DNA from: Papaver somniferum
Taxonomy: Eukaryota > Streptophyta > Magnoliopsida > Ranunculales > Papaveraceae
NCBI RefSeq assembly: GCF_003573695.1
Contig: NC_039368.1
Coordinates: forward strand, 80,056,374 to 80,120,373
Direction: 5' to 3'
Length of the DNA stretch: 64,000 nt
The position numbers were made by a program, and so were the translations under genes. Position 1 is the stretch's first letter. Every line of letters begins with the position of its first letter. This document shows, piece by piece, positions 35,248-45,483 of the stretch. A model generated the notes under the pieces. The model ran no database searches, was not told the origin of the DNA, and saw only the letters and a program-made list of their open reading frames with translations.

Positions 35248-35418
35248 TGTTTTAGTATAAAAGATAGAGAAAAATAAAGAGGTGGAGAAGGAGAAGGATT
35301 CTCTATTGATCAATATTCTCTTGGTTACATGGACATAATACATATGTATACATAGAAAGGGGAAAACCAAAAGACACCAAATCTGGACCGCACACCCATG
35401 GGCATGGGTCCTTTAACA
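35248..35418 (-). repeat. Copia 5' LTR
   Basis: Partner of the LTR at 22272-22435. On the minus strand it is followed by CGTTATCGAGCACGAGCTC, a primer-binding-site-like sequence. Confidence 0.9.
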
Positions 35419-36989
35419 TATTTATATATATAATTATAATATTAGTAAATTTAATAATAAATATTTGAGAGTATGAACAGTTAAGAAATGTTATTTACCG
35501 ACCCAAGTTAAGGACATAACAACGAAACAGTCGTTTTCTTCGTCATTTATTTTCACTCCATGTAAATCCTGTGATTTTAACCCGAAGAAGTAAACTTCTA
35601 ATTGGACAACTCCCTGCCCAGAGAAAAAAAAAACTGTAAATAAAATAGAAATTAAATGGTATGGTATTAAAAAACACTAACATAAGAATGAAAGCGAATA
35701 GATAGCAAAAAAAACAAAACTGGGATAAAAAAAATATATTGATGAAAAGAATCAAAGAGAACCTAAACTGATCAAATACAATATTTGATTATTATCTTTT
35801 GAGTGCATAAATGATATAATGAATTCATTGACGTTAAACAAACAATTAAAGAGAAAAACTAACAACAATTATCTTAATCAACCAAAATAATAGTGAATCA
35901 TATATTGGGAATAAAGTTGTGCAAAGGATGAACCTTTGGAAAAGGAATTTGAATATAAAAAGGATTAAATTAAGAATTAAGTTAATATGAGGAGTTAATG
36001 GGAGGAATAAACGTAACTCCCAAATAAATGGACAATTCTCTTCTTTATATGGGAGGAATAACTCCCAAATTAATGACATTAAATCAATGGGCAATCAATT
36101 TAAATTCATTATCTTAGGTACAATTAATATTATGTGAATTAATATGGACCCTTATTTATATGCCTAAAATATAGACTGAAATTCTTAAATATGTTGCTCA
36201 ATCTGGACCATTCTTTATATGCCAGAAATGTAACTAAATAACTTCAATATGTGCCTCAATATAGGCCGTTCTTTATGTGTCCAAAGTGTAGATCTCCGTC
36301 GAAATAGAAAAACACCATTGTCCCTTATAATATAGATAGATGGCCTATATCATTAAACAAGGAGATATTTCTAAAATTATATTTTTAACTGATTATAAGG
36401 AATATAAGAAATATGCATAATTTGATATGCATATTTTTATTCGTTACATAGATGTTTTAAAATGCTTTCTAATGGTATAAAGTTTGCGAACATCCATGGT
36501 GTAGTTCGAGAGATAAATCATTTCAAAATTTCACTAGTTATTATCATAATTCATAAAGGTATAATTGTAAAAAATACTCTTCTCCCTTCCTTGTCTTAAA
36601 AATTGTGCAAATTTAAACTAGATCATTTAACAGTGAGACGGATGAAATACCAGTTTATCAATTCATATCACTGACAATATTTAAACCCCTAAAAAGTATT
36701 GTGAATCACTTTTGTACTTTTGGATTTCTATAAAGTCAATCTAATGACAAACCAGTCATTGAAGTTATACCACATTAGTAGATTTATATCGCTCTATGCA
36801 GCGGGCATAACAAATTTCTTTCAATGTGTGCTATGAAGCCTAAGCGCGTACTTAGAAATACCAACATTGTAGGATTGATTTCAATCACTGTCTATGAGAG
36901 TTGCACTCATAACATCATGAGAAAAATCCATGTGTTGTATCTGTTGAGCTAAGTGATGATGACAAAATACAACATCTACCAACAACTGA
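35419..36989. other. AT-rich DNA with a 60-bp tandem repeat
   Basis: No gene recognised. At about 36144-36290 a unit TGGACC-x-TTCTTTATATGCC...AATATGTGCCTCAATAT is repeated about 2.5 times with a period near 60 bp. GGGAGGAATAACTCCCAAAT also occurs twice near 35998 and 36050. Confidence 0.5.
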
Positions 36990-39030
36990 CATATGGAATA
37001 TCCCGGAGCTCGGAGTAAGAAGAAGCTCACGTTGAGATCGAGTAATGATCCTCATCGAGTATGCGTATGTGTGTGTTTACAAAGCCTCTACATAAGGAAA
37101 TACACTGATAAGGGATTCATGGGTGGATAGAGTTTTACCTCCCGTACCAGACATAAAAAGAGTTAGTTGTAGTGGACCCATGTCACAAACTCGTATGTCA
37201 GTGTACGAACCCGAGGAGCCGTAACAGTATCGTAATTGTCGTCCTTCCCTGCAGCATTTTTAAGTAAATTAATCATTCCTTAGGGTTTTTGGTAAAACAT
37301 ATATTAATGTCCAAGAATCCCAAAAATAAAGTCCAAAAAAACTGTCCAAGAAAAATTACAAAATATACAACAAACCCTAATACGATTTTCTAAAAATAAA
37401 AAGCTAATAAAAAATCTAAATCTAAAAATAAAATCTTCTTCACTGTTTCTAGACTCCTTTTTTCTTTCCTTCTTTGGTTTTGCTTTCCTTTTATAGCACT
37501 TTTCTGGTCCTTTTAGTTTCGCTCCAAATTTGAAAAGAATCGAAAAACACCAAAGACATAAAAAGGAACAAAAATAAAATAAAAATAAAACCTAAACTAA
37601 AGAAAAAGGAAAAAAGAAAAAAACCTAAAATCAAGTCAGCGTCGGCAATGCCAAAAATTGATGTAGTTTTTATAGTGATAAGAAAAGGCTCAATTCTCGG
37701 ACTTCTGAAGAATGATTTTGTACCTAATTTTTAATTAAATTAGAAAATAGTATAGGTTTATAACAAGAGTAGGACTCAGTATTCCACCATAAAACTTATT
37801 CATGGGATTCATATACTTATTCTAGATAATTTATAGCTAAAATAATAATAAAATATTGACTTTATATCTTTTCCAAGGTAGATTCTCTAAATAATAATTG
37901 TAAATCGAAAACATGAGACATCAAAAGTCTTGAACTAAACATGACCCATCAATTGAAATCACAACCATTCAATAAAAATCATAAAATCGATTAATAATTA
38001 ACCCAAAAACTCATAAAAAAATTAAATATAATCACCACAAGGAATAAAATTAATAAGACTGCTTCAAGAACGACTGTCTTCTATGTCGTTTATTTCTGCG
38101 ACTGACTCTAGATGGCCTATGTGCTTCAGCTTCTCTTCGTCTTCACTAGCACAAAGCTTCTCCGCAGTTTTTATTTTCTTCTTCTCTCGACTCTGTTAGG
38201 TCCCAAAAACCCTCGATTACTTTCATTGACCTCCCCTAAGTCCTTTTATACCAAACAACAACCCAAAATCCCAAACAAATCTTCGATAGATTTTTTTCCG
38301 CGGAAAGTCTCTGTTATTTCCTTTTTTATCTCCTCACCTTCACGCAGATTTTAACTAGTTCCAAACTCTTTCAAAGACGGAAAGAAATCTCTACGAGAAT
38401 ATATCCTCCCTGAGTCACCACATACCTTCCAACTATCCCGTAACTTTCTCTCCCTCTGTTTTAATCCAAATCGACATGGACCATTGATTTTTGCGAATCA
38501 AAAGGGATTGTCAGTCCACGTTTAGATGAAAGATACAAAAACTAACCCAAAGCCGAGAATAAATCAACGTGAAAATCGCCCAAATCAACTTAATAAAAAC
38601 TCGTTGGTTAATAAAAACTCGTTGGTGGGAAACTATTTTCCCGTCAATTTTATTTCTTTTAAACCGTGAAGAAGAGGGTACCTCTTATCTAGTCCTGGGT
38701 CCCTTTAGCCATTTGGGTTATAAATAATAATTTTCGGGGTACCTTTATCAAATCTCCAGATGCCTTTATAACTTTTTTGAGGTGCCAATAACAGTTCTTG
38801 GGGGTGCCTCCCAAGCAATATATAAAATCTTTGGATGCCTTTATAACTTTTTTTAAGGTGCCAATAACCCTTTTTTCGAGTAATGTATACTAACAGTAAC
38901 AATATAGAAAATCGAGATCAAAATAGACACATAAATATGCGTCTATCAAATACCCGTAAATTAATTATTTTCTATCCCGAGCAAATCTAATCTACAAAAT
39001 AAAATCTTAACTCACTCTCGTAGGTGTTGC
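36990..39030 (-). mobile_element. TGATA-family LTR with leader and 3' junction
   Basis: Read on the minus strand: the end of an internal region (GATTTGCTCGGGATAG...ACGGGTATT, 39030-38949), an LTR of 1290 bp beginning TGATAGACGCAT (38948) and ending CTACATCA (37659), a primer-binding site (37653-37636) and about 640 bp of leader. The leader matches 25.0-25.6 kb, including ACGACA-x-TTACGATACTGT and CTCGGGTTCGTACACTGACA. Polypurine-side and primer-side sequence thus flank one LTR, as in a tandem or recombined element. The internal ORF is not present. Confidence 0.75.
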
Positions 39031-39848
39031 TATTGCATTTAGGGTGTGCAACAAGTCTTTCAATCCTTAGGTGTCCCTAGTAACCGAGTTATGGTCTCGG
39101 GAGGGTTTACTGTTTGGAAATAAGTGGATTTCCTGTTTTGGGAATTTTCCACATTGAGATGGGTTTCCTATTCTAGGTAATATACGGTTTAGAAAAGAGT
39201 TTAGTTTCCTAAAAGGAGACTAATACTTGGTGGCCAACTTTGTGTTCTACATATATATAACTAGAATTGTAGGTTTGTAGACAATCCAACCTAGAAGAGT
39301 GGTAAAACCCTTGTGCTTTGGATTTTGATCTCTTTGTTGGGAGGATCGAGTGCTACCGTGAATATCAATATCGGTGTGAGAGAAAATCTTGTATATAGAG
39401 GATTTTAATATTCTAGTGTGTTGGGGTTTAAGGCTTTGCCCTAATAAGACAAGTTTCTAGGGTTTCCATGTTTTTCCTCTGTTAGTAGCATCTATGAAGA
39501 AGGTGTAGAAGAGAAGACATGAGGATGGTTCAAGGAATGATTAGAGAATTGGTTTCTATAGTTTCTTCGGTGGTGCTCTCCGGTATGTCTTGTTAACTCT
39601 TTGAGTCTTGTCTTAGGTTTCCGAAAAACATGTAGTGGTTTTTGATTTAATGTCAGTTTTTCTGGTGGTGTTAGCCATGGACGTAGCCTGTATAGGTGAA
39701 CCATGTATATCTTGTGCTATGGTTTTATGCTTATTTATCTTTTATCTTTTGTCTATTTATTATTATTTCTTCCATGTTTGGTTCAAATCACCAATTTCCC
39801 TTTATGATCCTGTATTTCGCTGCGCTCGGGGTGTCAATTTCCAAAAAT
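39026..39848 (+). mobile_element. Probable Copia 5' LTR
   Basis: It ends just before a textbook initiator-tRNA primer-binding site, TGGTATCAGAGC (39849-39860). The left boundary (TGTTGCTATTGC near 39026) is a guess, placed where homology to the neighbouring minus-strand element stops. No 3' LTR or pol region was identified, so only the left end of this element remains. It lies between two parts of the minus-strand TGATA-family copy. Confidence 0.6.
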
Positions 39849-39860
39849 TGGTATCAGAGC
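39849..39860 (+). promoter_or_regulatory. tRNA-Met(i)-type primer-binding site
   Basis: TGGTATCAGAGC, complementary to the 3' end of plant initiator tRNA-Met and the usual Copia primer site. GCAAGG follows. Confidence 0.85.
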
Positions 39861-39889
39861 AAGGACGGGATGGCATGCTACAAAAGGCG

Positions 39890-40092
39890 AGACCCCTGTT
39901 ATGTACTAGAATATCGGTTGGTCTTGGGTTAGAATCATCGCAGATTGAAACCCCAAAGCAACTTCTTTGCGAACTGTTACTACAGATCTGAATAAAATTG
40001 TCAGCAAGGACGTCTCGAACTAAATCAATCCTGAACCTGAGCCCTACTTCGCTTGCACAGTGCATTGTATGATCTCCAAAAGCATCCATCAA
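39890..40092 (-). pseudogene. Transposon-derived ORF fragment with GDH-x-HC motif
   Basis: The minus-strand frame reads FGDHTMHCASEVG, then RIDLVRDVL and later RPTDILVHN. From memory this resembles the C-terminal GDHxxHC...R...LVRD...RPADLL segment seen in some plant reverse-transcriptase-like proteins. The frame runs on to 39802 across the Copia primer-binding site, so the boundary near 39890 is arbitrary and this must be captured or adjoining sequence. Identity is weak. Confidence 0.35.
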
Positions 40093-40869
40093 ATTTCCAT
40101 AGCATGGACAAGGACTATATTCTTCGAAAAGTGGTATACGTAGTCTGTATCACAAAACAGACCTGAATCGCCTCGCACCAATACACTGATTTAGCCATGC
40201 AATAGGTCTGGCCATCAAATAATTCTGAGCATGCGTTGTTTTATTACGTTTCCATGCGTGTTTTTTTCTATATTATTATTATTTTTATATACATATATAT
40301 ATATATATATATTGAAATACTTAAAGGCCTAGACAAATAAAGCTCCCACATTGAACAGTAAGGAAACCCTCGTTTCTTATTGGCCAAAATAGACCGTTTT
40401 TGAGTTTTCTGAAACGAGCGTTTTGGTGAGGACTCTTGGCAACATATAATTGGTTTAAAATTTTCTTAACTTAACGTTTTTGGAATTTTATGGAAGTCCA
40501 AATTCGATTTGGAAGTCGAATACTTACCATATTAAGACTTTTTTTTCCAAATTAATAAATACAAGAAAAACAAAAAACCTCACATAGTTCACACATATGT
40601 TATGCAAAAATAAACGATAAAAATAAATGTATGCGAAAATTAAAAGTAAAAAATTAATAAAATCCATATATTTAATGTATTTGTATCGCCACACCGCATC
40701 GCCAAGGAAGGGGGAAGCCCCACGCACACCAAATAGAAAATTCATCGCCACGGGGGCGGAGGGAGGGCGGGCGGAGCCCCGCGACTCACCAAGTTAAAAG
40801 TAAAAACAAATGCCCGGTGTGTAGAAAAGGCACAAATCTAGTCGATTGGTCTAATTAGTCTGGTCTTTT
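40093..40869. other. Mixed DNA with a GC-rich patch
   Basis: No gene recognised. At about 40685-40795 a markedly GC-rich patch (GGGGGCGGAGGGAGGGCGGGCGGAGCCCCGCGA, read in two parts) sits in AT-rich sequence. A short AT microsatellite is at 40289-40312. Confidence 0.45.
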
Positions 40870-41150
40870 TTCTTTTTCTTTAGTAACTCAATCACTATAC
40901 TTCACCCCGGCGGTGATAATAATTCGATGCTAGTGCTCCACCAAATCACTTAAGAAACATAAAAAGTTTGCAAAGATAAATACATAAAGTAATAAGACGA
41001 CTCCGAGATACGGTGAAACTTCCATGTTATTTCTAACACCTGAACTTTGTCCGTTTATGAATAGACTTTATTTTTGGGTTCCTCAACTCATACAACCAAG
41101 ATGTTTCCATCCACTTAGATTGTTTAATGTTATCCTAAATTAACACAAGT
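40870..41150 (-). repeat. 3' internal fragment of the TGATA-family element
   Basis: The reverse complement matches the interior at about 28090-28340: CAATCTAAGTGGATGG-AA-AT, GTTGAGGAACC, GAAAGAGTCTATTCAT-like, and AAGTGATTTGGTGG. With the LTR at 37.7-38.9 kb this forms one minus-strand element split by the Copia LTR at 39.0-39.9 kb. Confidence 0.65.
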
Positions 41151-41153
41151 TTT

Positions 41154-41396
41154 GATGAGTGCCAAATATTGCATATTTCTACACCTTTTCTATTGGCAAT
41201 TAACTCATCTTTTGCGCTTTAAATCATATTTTATCCCAAATTTTGTATTTTCATTGTCTTCAAAAATAAATACTTTCACTAATTAACTTTGTGTTTATTA
41301 GGTGCCAAGTAAATCTTGGATGAATGGAGAATCCAAAAAAGCAGAGAATTGGTGACAATAGAAGAGAGACATGAAAGGCTCCCGCTAGAAGGAAGT
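41154..41396 (+). mobile_element. LTR fragment, TGATGAGTGCC type
   Basis: TGATGAGTGCCAAATATTGC at 41154 resembles the left end of a plant LTR. It is cut off at 41397 by the start of another LTR. No partner copy occurs in the window. Confidence 0.4.
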
Positions 41397-43314
41397 TGTT
41401 AGGGCATTGCTCGGTCGAACTCGCATGCGTTGCTATCTCATGCATGTTTGTCAATGTTAGTGATCAAAACTATAAGTCTTGATTTCTAGCCTATTTGTAT
41501 ATGTCTCGGACTAGGACATAGATTGAGCGGTTGAGCATTAGACTTCATAGCATTCATCATTTGAAGACGAAGAACTACTAAGGGGAGCTTGTGGAACTTC
41601 ATCAACAAAAGGTATGTGGAGACTGAAACTCATCTATCAATTGGAAAGTCTATTTCTACTCTATCTCCCATATTGAGACATAATTCATTTTACAATATAG
41701 TTTTCTATTATACACATTTGAGATTTCGAGATGAGTTTAACTCGCTTACATATTTCTCGGAATATTTATTGGCAAGCTTTCGCTTCGAACAAGTTCATCT
41801 TACATTCTTGACGAAAGTCAGAATATGATTTTTCGAGTAACATCATCTTACATGGTTTTTGTGATACAATAATTTGGTGAAGCCTTGGAATATTTCATTA
41901 TGATAATTTCAATAATTTGAAAATCGCTTTGATGCTAATAGTATGTGAAAACGAATATTGTCATCCTCTACGAAAGTTTCAATGATTGAAATAAAGAGTT
42001 TGGAATTAAGTAACCATGTTTGGATATAAACATAGTGTGTTAATCACATATGTGTGCAAGTCCAAAAACGGGAGCCTGAAGTATGCGTACTGGAGGTTGC
42101 TGATGTCTGGGAAATTATGCGTACCCGTACGCATACTGGTGGAAGGTTCACTTCCGTGAATTTCTGCTGGAGTTTGGAAGTGTGAAGTAGTATGCGCACC
42201 CGTACGCGTACTGGCGTAACCAAACTCGGTTCGGCTACTTAAGTATGCGTACCTGTTTGCATATTTGAGTGGGTTACTTTCTAAAATCGGTTGTGCACAT
42301 GAACTTAAACATTTACATAATAAGGAATGCAATCTTTGCAAACCCTGGCTATAATATTCATGAATTGATTCGAGTGAATCAAATCGATTTTGTTTCGATT
42401 GTGTTCTTATATACTTCTATGAGAATATAGCAATTGAACGACTCTTTAACTAGTTTCATTTGAGTCATTTGAACTAATAATGGTTAAGATGAAGATGGTT
42501 GATATAAGAGTTAATCATATGGCTAACTTCGGTTAACTATTGTTGATCCAACATGGTGTACACGTTTGGGTACGGTTACATAAACCTAAATGAGGGTACT
42601 AAGGAGAGCTTGTGGAACTTCATCAACAAAAGGTATGTGGAGACTGAAACTCATCAATCACTTGGAAAGTCTATTTCTACTATATCTCATATATTGAGAC
42701 ATAAGTCGTGTTATGATATAGTTTTCTATTATACACATTTGAGATTTCGAGCTGAGTTTATCTCTCTTATATATTTCTCGGAATATGTGTTGGCAAGCTT
42801 TCGCTTCGGCCAAATTCATCTTACATTCGTGACGAAAGTCCGAATAAGATCATACGAAAATTTCCGAGTTACGTCTTACATGGTTTGTGTGATACAATCA
42901 TTTGGTGTTGTCTTGGAATGTTTCATTATGATAATTTCAATAACTTGAAAATCGCTTTGACGAAAAATAGTTTGTGAACAACAACTATATAACGTCCTCT
43001 AAGAAAGTTTCAATGATTGAAATAAAAAGTTTAGAATCATGTAACCATGTTTGGATATAAACATATTGTTTTAATCACATTAGTGTACAAGTACAAAAAA
43101 CCGGGATCCTGAAGTATGCCTACCCGTACGCGTACTGGTGGTTATGGATGTATGGGCAAGTACGCGTACCCGTACGCGTACGGGCGAAGAGTTCACTTCC
43201 GCGAAAATCTGGTGGATATTGTAATGTGTTGAAGTATGTGCACCGGTATGCGTACCGGCGTAACTAAACTCAAGTCCGGATACTCAAGTATGCGTACGCA
43301 TTTGCTTACTCGAG
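41397..43314 (+). mobile_element. SIRE/Maximus-like Copia LTR with internal duplication
   Basis: It starts TGTTAGGGCATTGCTCGG, comparable to TGTTAGAGAATAGCTCGG at 50495. From 41577 a segment (ACTAAGGGGAGCTTGTGG...) recurs at 42598 with a period of 1021 bp and stays alignable until 43305. Both copies end in arrays of GTATGCGTACCCGTACGCG-like words (42080-42260 and 43115-43310). The copy is truncated at 43314, where inverted sequence of another element begins. The Maximus/SIRE assignment rests on LTR style. Confidence 0.6.
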
Positions 43315-44306
43315 TATGTCTTTCCTATTTTTCTTCTCTTCACGCGTTCTCTTGCGCCGACACACTTCAGATTGGTTGAAACACGAATCTTGATTGAGAG
43401 AAACTCGGTCATTCCACAATCCTATCTTCCAAATATAAAGCAGATAACTCACGAAAAATATTTTCTTCCCTGTTTTAGAGGATACACCAAATATAACCGA
43501 GTTTTGCTTCTTCAAATACGTGAAAGATGTCTGTACATAGTGAGCACATAATATCTGTTCAAATCCCGTGAGAATCTTCAATAAAACTTCACGTATCTTC
43601 TAGCTGAAATCCGAGTATGTTTCTCACAAAATATACGTGCACTGTTGCACGTTGCAGCCCAATTTTATCGAACCCAATTGATTTACCAGCCCTGTTTGGA
43701 CGAAACAGGTTGTTTACAGTTCAAACCCGAGATTAATTCTCCACAAAACTCGCCATAGATCTCTTCAAAAATTATGCAGATGTATAGCCATTTCCCCGCC
43801 ATTTCAGTTTTCAAAGGAAGAAGATGAAGGGCGCCCCTATCCAAAACGTGGATGCCTTTAACAGATGGGGTGTCTGGGGTGTGAATAGTAAAGAATGTTC
43901 CCCTTATCCGTTGAGGTACCCATTAATAATTGAGGTTCCCTTATCCAAAACTGAGAGTCCGAATAACATGTGTCCTCCGGGGTACCAAAACCACTTTTCG
44001 AGCAACTTTCTCCATAAGAGCTTATTTCACAAAAACACATACAAACAAGTTTATTAGTGATAAAATGAGTCCCAGCTAATGTATTTATGGGTGAAAATGC
44101 GTCGCACTTTCATGCTCATCAAATTCCCCCATACTTACATTTTGCTAGTCCTCGAGAAAAACAGAAAACTGACCCGCTACACAGCTGGTCATATAATAAG
44201 AGAGAAGGAGAGACCTACTACACAGCTGGTCTTTTTTTTTTTAGATTTTTTTCCTTTTTCTGCGTTACTTTTTGTTTGATTATTTCTTTTCAGGGAAATT
44301 TTGAGG

Positions 44307-45080
44307 ATGATGACTTCTTCTGGGGATACGTCATCTAAGATGATGCTGGCGGAATATAAGCGTAGAAAGTCAAATTATCAGGAAACCTCGTCTGAGATGG
44401 CGCTTGCTGAATATAAGCGTAGGCAACGGTATGGAGTTTTTGATCCACATGTGGTAAGTGAAGAATATCCTCTAGAGATACATGAGAATTATTATAAACA
44501 CACACCACTTAGTTTGGACTTAAGATTGAGAATTCTGGAATGTAAAAAATTATATGATGATGATGATCAGTCTTGTAGTGACTCTCTGGTCGAGACTGAA
44601 TTTGTAGATGACCCTGTGAATGATTGTGTAGATAATTTATCTAATTTATTAGGAGAATCTGTCTCGCAAGATCTTTCACCCGACTTAGAGGTTGTTTCTA
44701 GTCCCCTAGACTTCCAAAAGTTACCTAACTTAGGATTAGAATTATGTGCTTCAAAAAATTTGTTGGAATACTTTGCATCCAAATACCCAGAGGACGTCCC
44801 TGTTTCTGATACCGTGCATGAGCCTATTGATAATTTCCCTGTCCCAATAGTATCCCCATATTATGTGCTATACTCACTTCCATGTGAAGTAAAAACTAGG
44901 TTTGGGGGTAATCCTCTATTTCAGATAGTTTCAATGTCACCATATTTTCATACCATAATCGTGAAGCTGTCATTTGTAAATACTGTATTTTGGGTTGATC
45001 CCCAAATTTTCAGGCTGTTAATTTTTGGAGATCCATTTTTGTACATTCCAGTAGGTATATTTATTTTATTTTTATTTTGA
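44307..45080 (+). CDS. Retrotransposon protein of unknown function (relative of the 26-27.8 kb ORF)
   Basis: A 257-residue frame starting at the first ATG (44307), 14 bases after a TTCTTTTCAG 3'-splice-like site (AG at 44292). Residues about 10-40 contain two copies of LAEYKRR within an MxLAEYKRR...ETSS unit. The middle is acidic. It then has a CASKNLLEYF motif and DPQIFRLLIF, both shared with the nested element's protein, and it ends in a hydrophobic run IPVGIFILFLF. No gag zinc knuckle, protease or polymerase motif is seen. It is shorter than the joined relative (about 590 codons) and may be an internally deleted version. The frame is intact. Function unknown. Confidence 0.55.
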   Translation: MMTSSGDTSSKMMLAEYKRRKSNYQETSSEMALAEYKRRQRYGVFDPHVVSEEYPLEIHENYYKHTPLSLDLRLRILECKKLYDDDDQSCSDSLVETEFVDDPVNDCVDNLSNLLGESVSQDLSPDLEVVSSPLDFQKLPNLGLELCASKNLLEYFASKYPEDVPVSDTVHEPIDNFPVPIVSPYYVLYSLPCEVKTRFGGNPLFQIVSMSPYFHTIIVKLSFVNTVFWVDPQIFRLLIFGDPFLYIPVGIFILFLF

Positions 45081-45194
45081 TTTACTTTTTGCATTTCCCA
45101 TCTTAATATTTGCGTTGGATGACTCAATTACATTGAGGACAATGTAATGTTTAAGTGTGGGGAGGGGTTAATGTTTTACTTTATTTTTTCAGGA

Positions 45195-45440
45195 AATTCC
45201 TTGCAAATCATGACCAGTTGTGTAGCGGATCTGCTCCTTTTTCTTGCATATTATGACCAGCTGTATAGCGGGTCTAAAAAATATATATATAAAAAAATAT
45301 GACCAGCTGTGTAGCGGGTCTCTTTCTCTTTATCTTATTATATGACTAGCTGTGTAATGGGTCTAAAAAAAAAAACCAGTTGTGTAGCGGGTCTCTCTTT
45401 CTCTCTTATTATATGACCAGCTGTGTAGCGGGTCAGTTTT
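45195..45440 (+). repeat. Interspersed repeat GACCAGCTGTGTAGCGGGTCT
   Basis: Six imperfect copies (near 45209, 45257, 45301, 45344, 45377 and 45415) are separated by TTTCTCTTATTATAT-like or AAAAAA spacers. Two more, inverted, lie in the left arm (44170-44235). The core contains the dyad CAGCTG. It lies between the ORF and the 3' LTR. Confidence 0.8.
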
Positions 45441-45483
45441 CTGTTTTGCTCGAGGACTAGCAAAATGTAAGTGTGGGGGAATT

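Larger units (their letters stand above)
22272..35418 (-). mobile_element. Degenerate Copia retrotransposon split by a nested element
   Basis: Near-identical LTRs of 164 bp (22272-22435) and 171 bp (35248-35418) lie in the same orientation, reading TGTTAAAG...ACTAAAACA on the minus strand. The 5' LTR is followed by a TTATC-AGCACGAGCTC-like primer-binding site (35230-35246), and a purine-rich GGGGAG precedes the 3' LTR (22436-22441). Flanks TATAT and TATTT match at 4 of 5 bases. Subtracting the inserted 7.14-kb element leaves about 6.0 kb, a normal Copia length. Fragments of integrase and then reverse transcriptase occur in the Copia order on the minus strand. All frames are broken. Confidence 0.85.
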
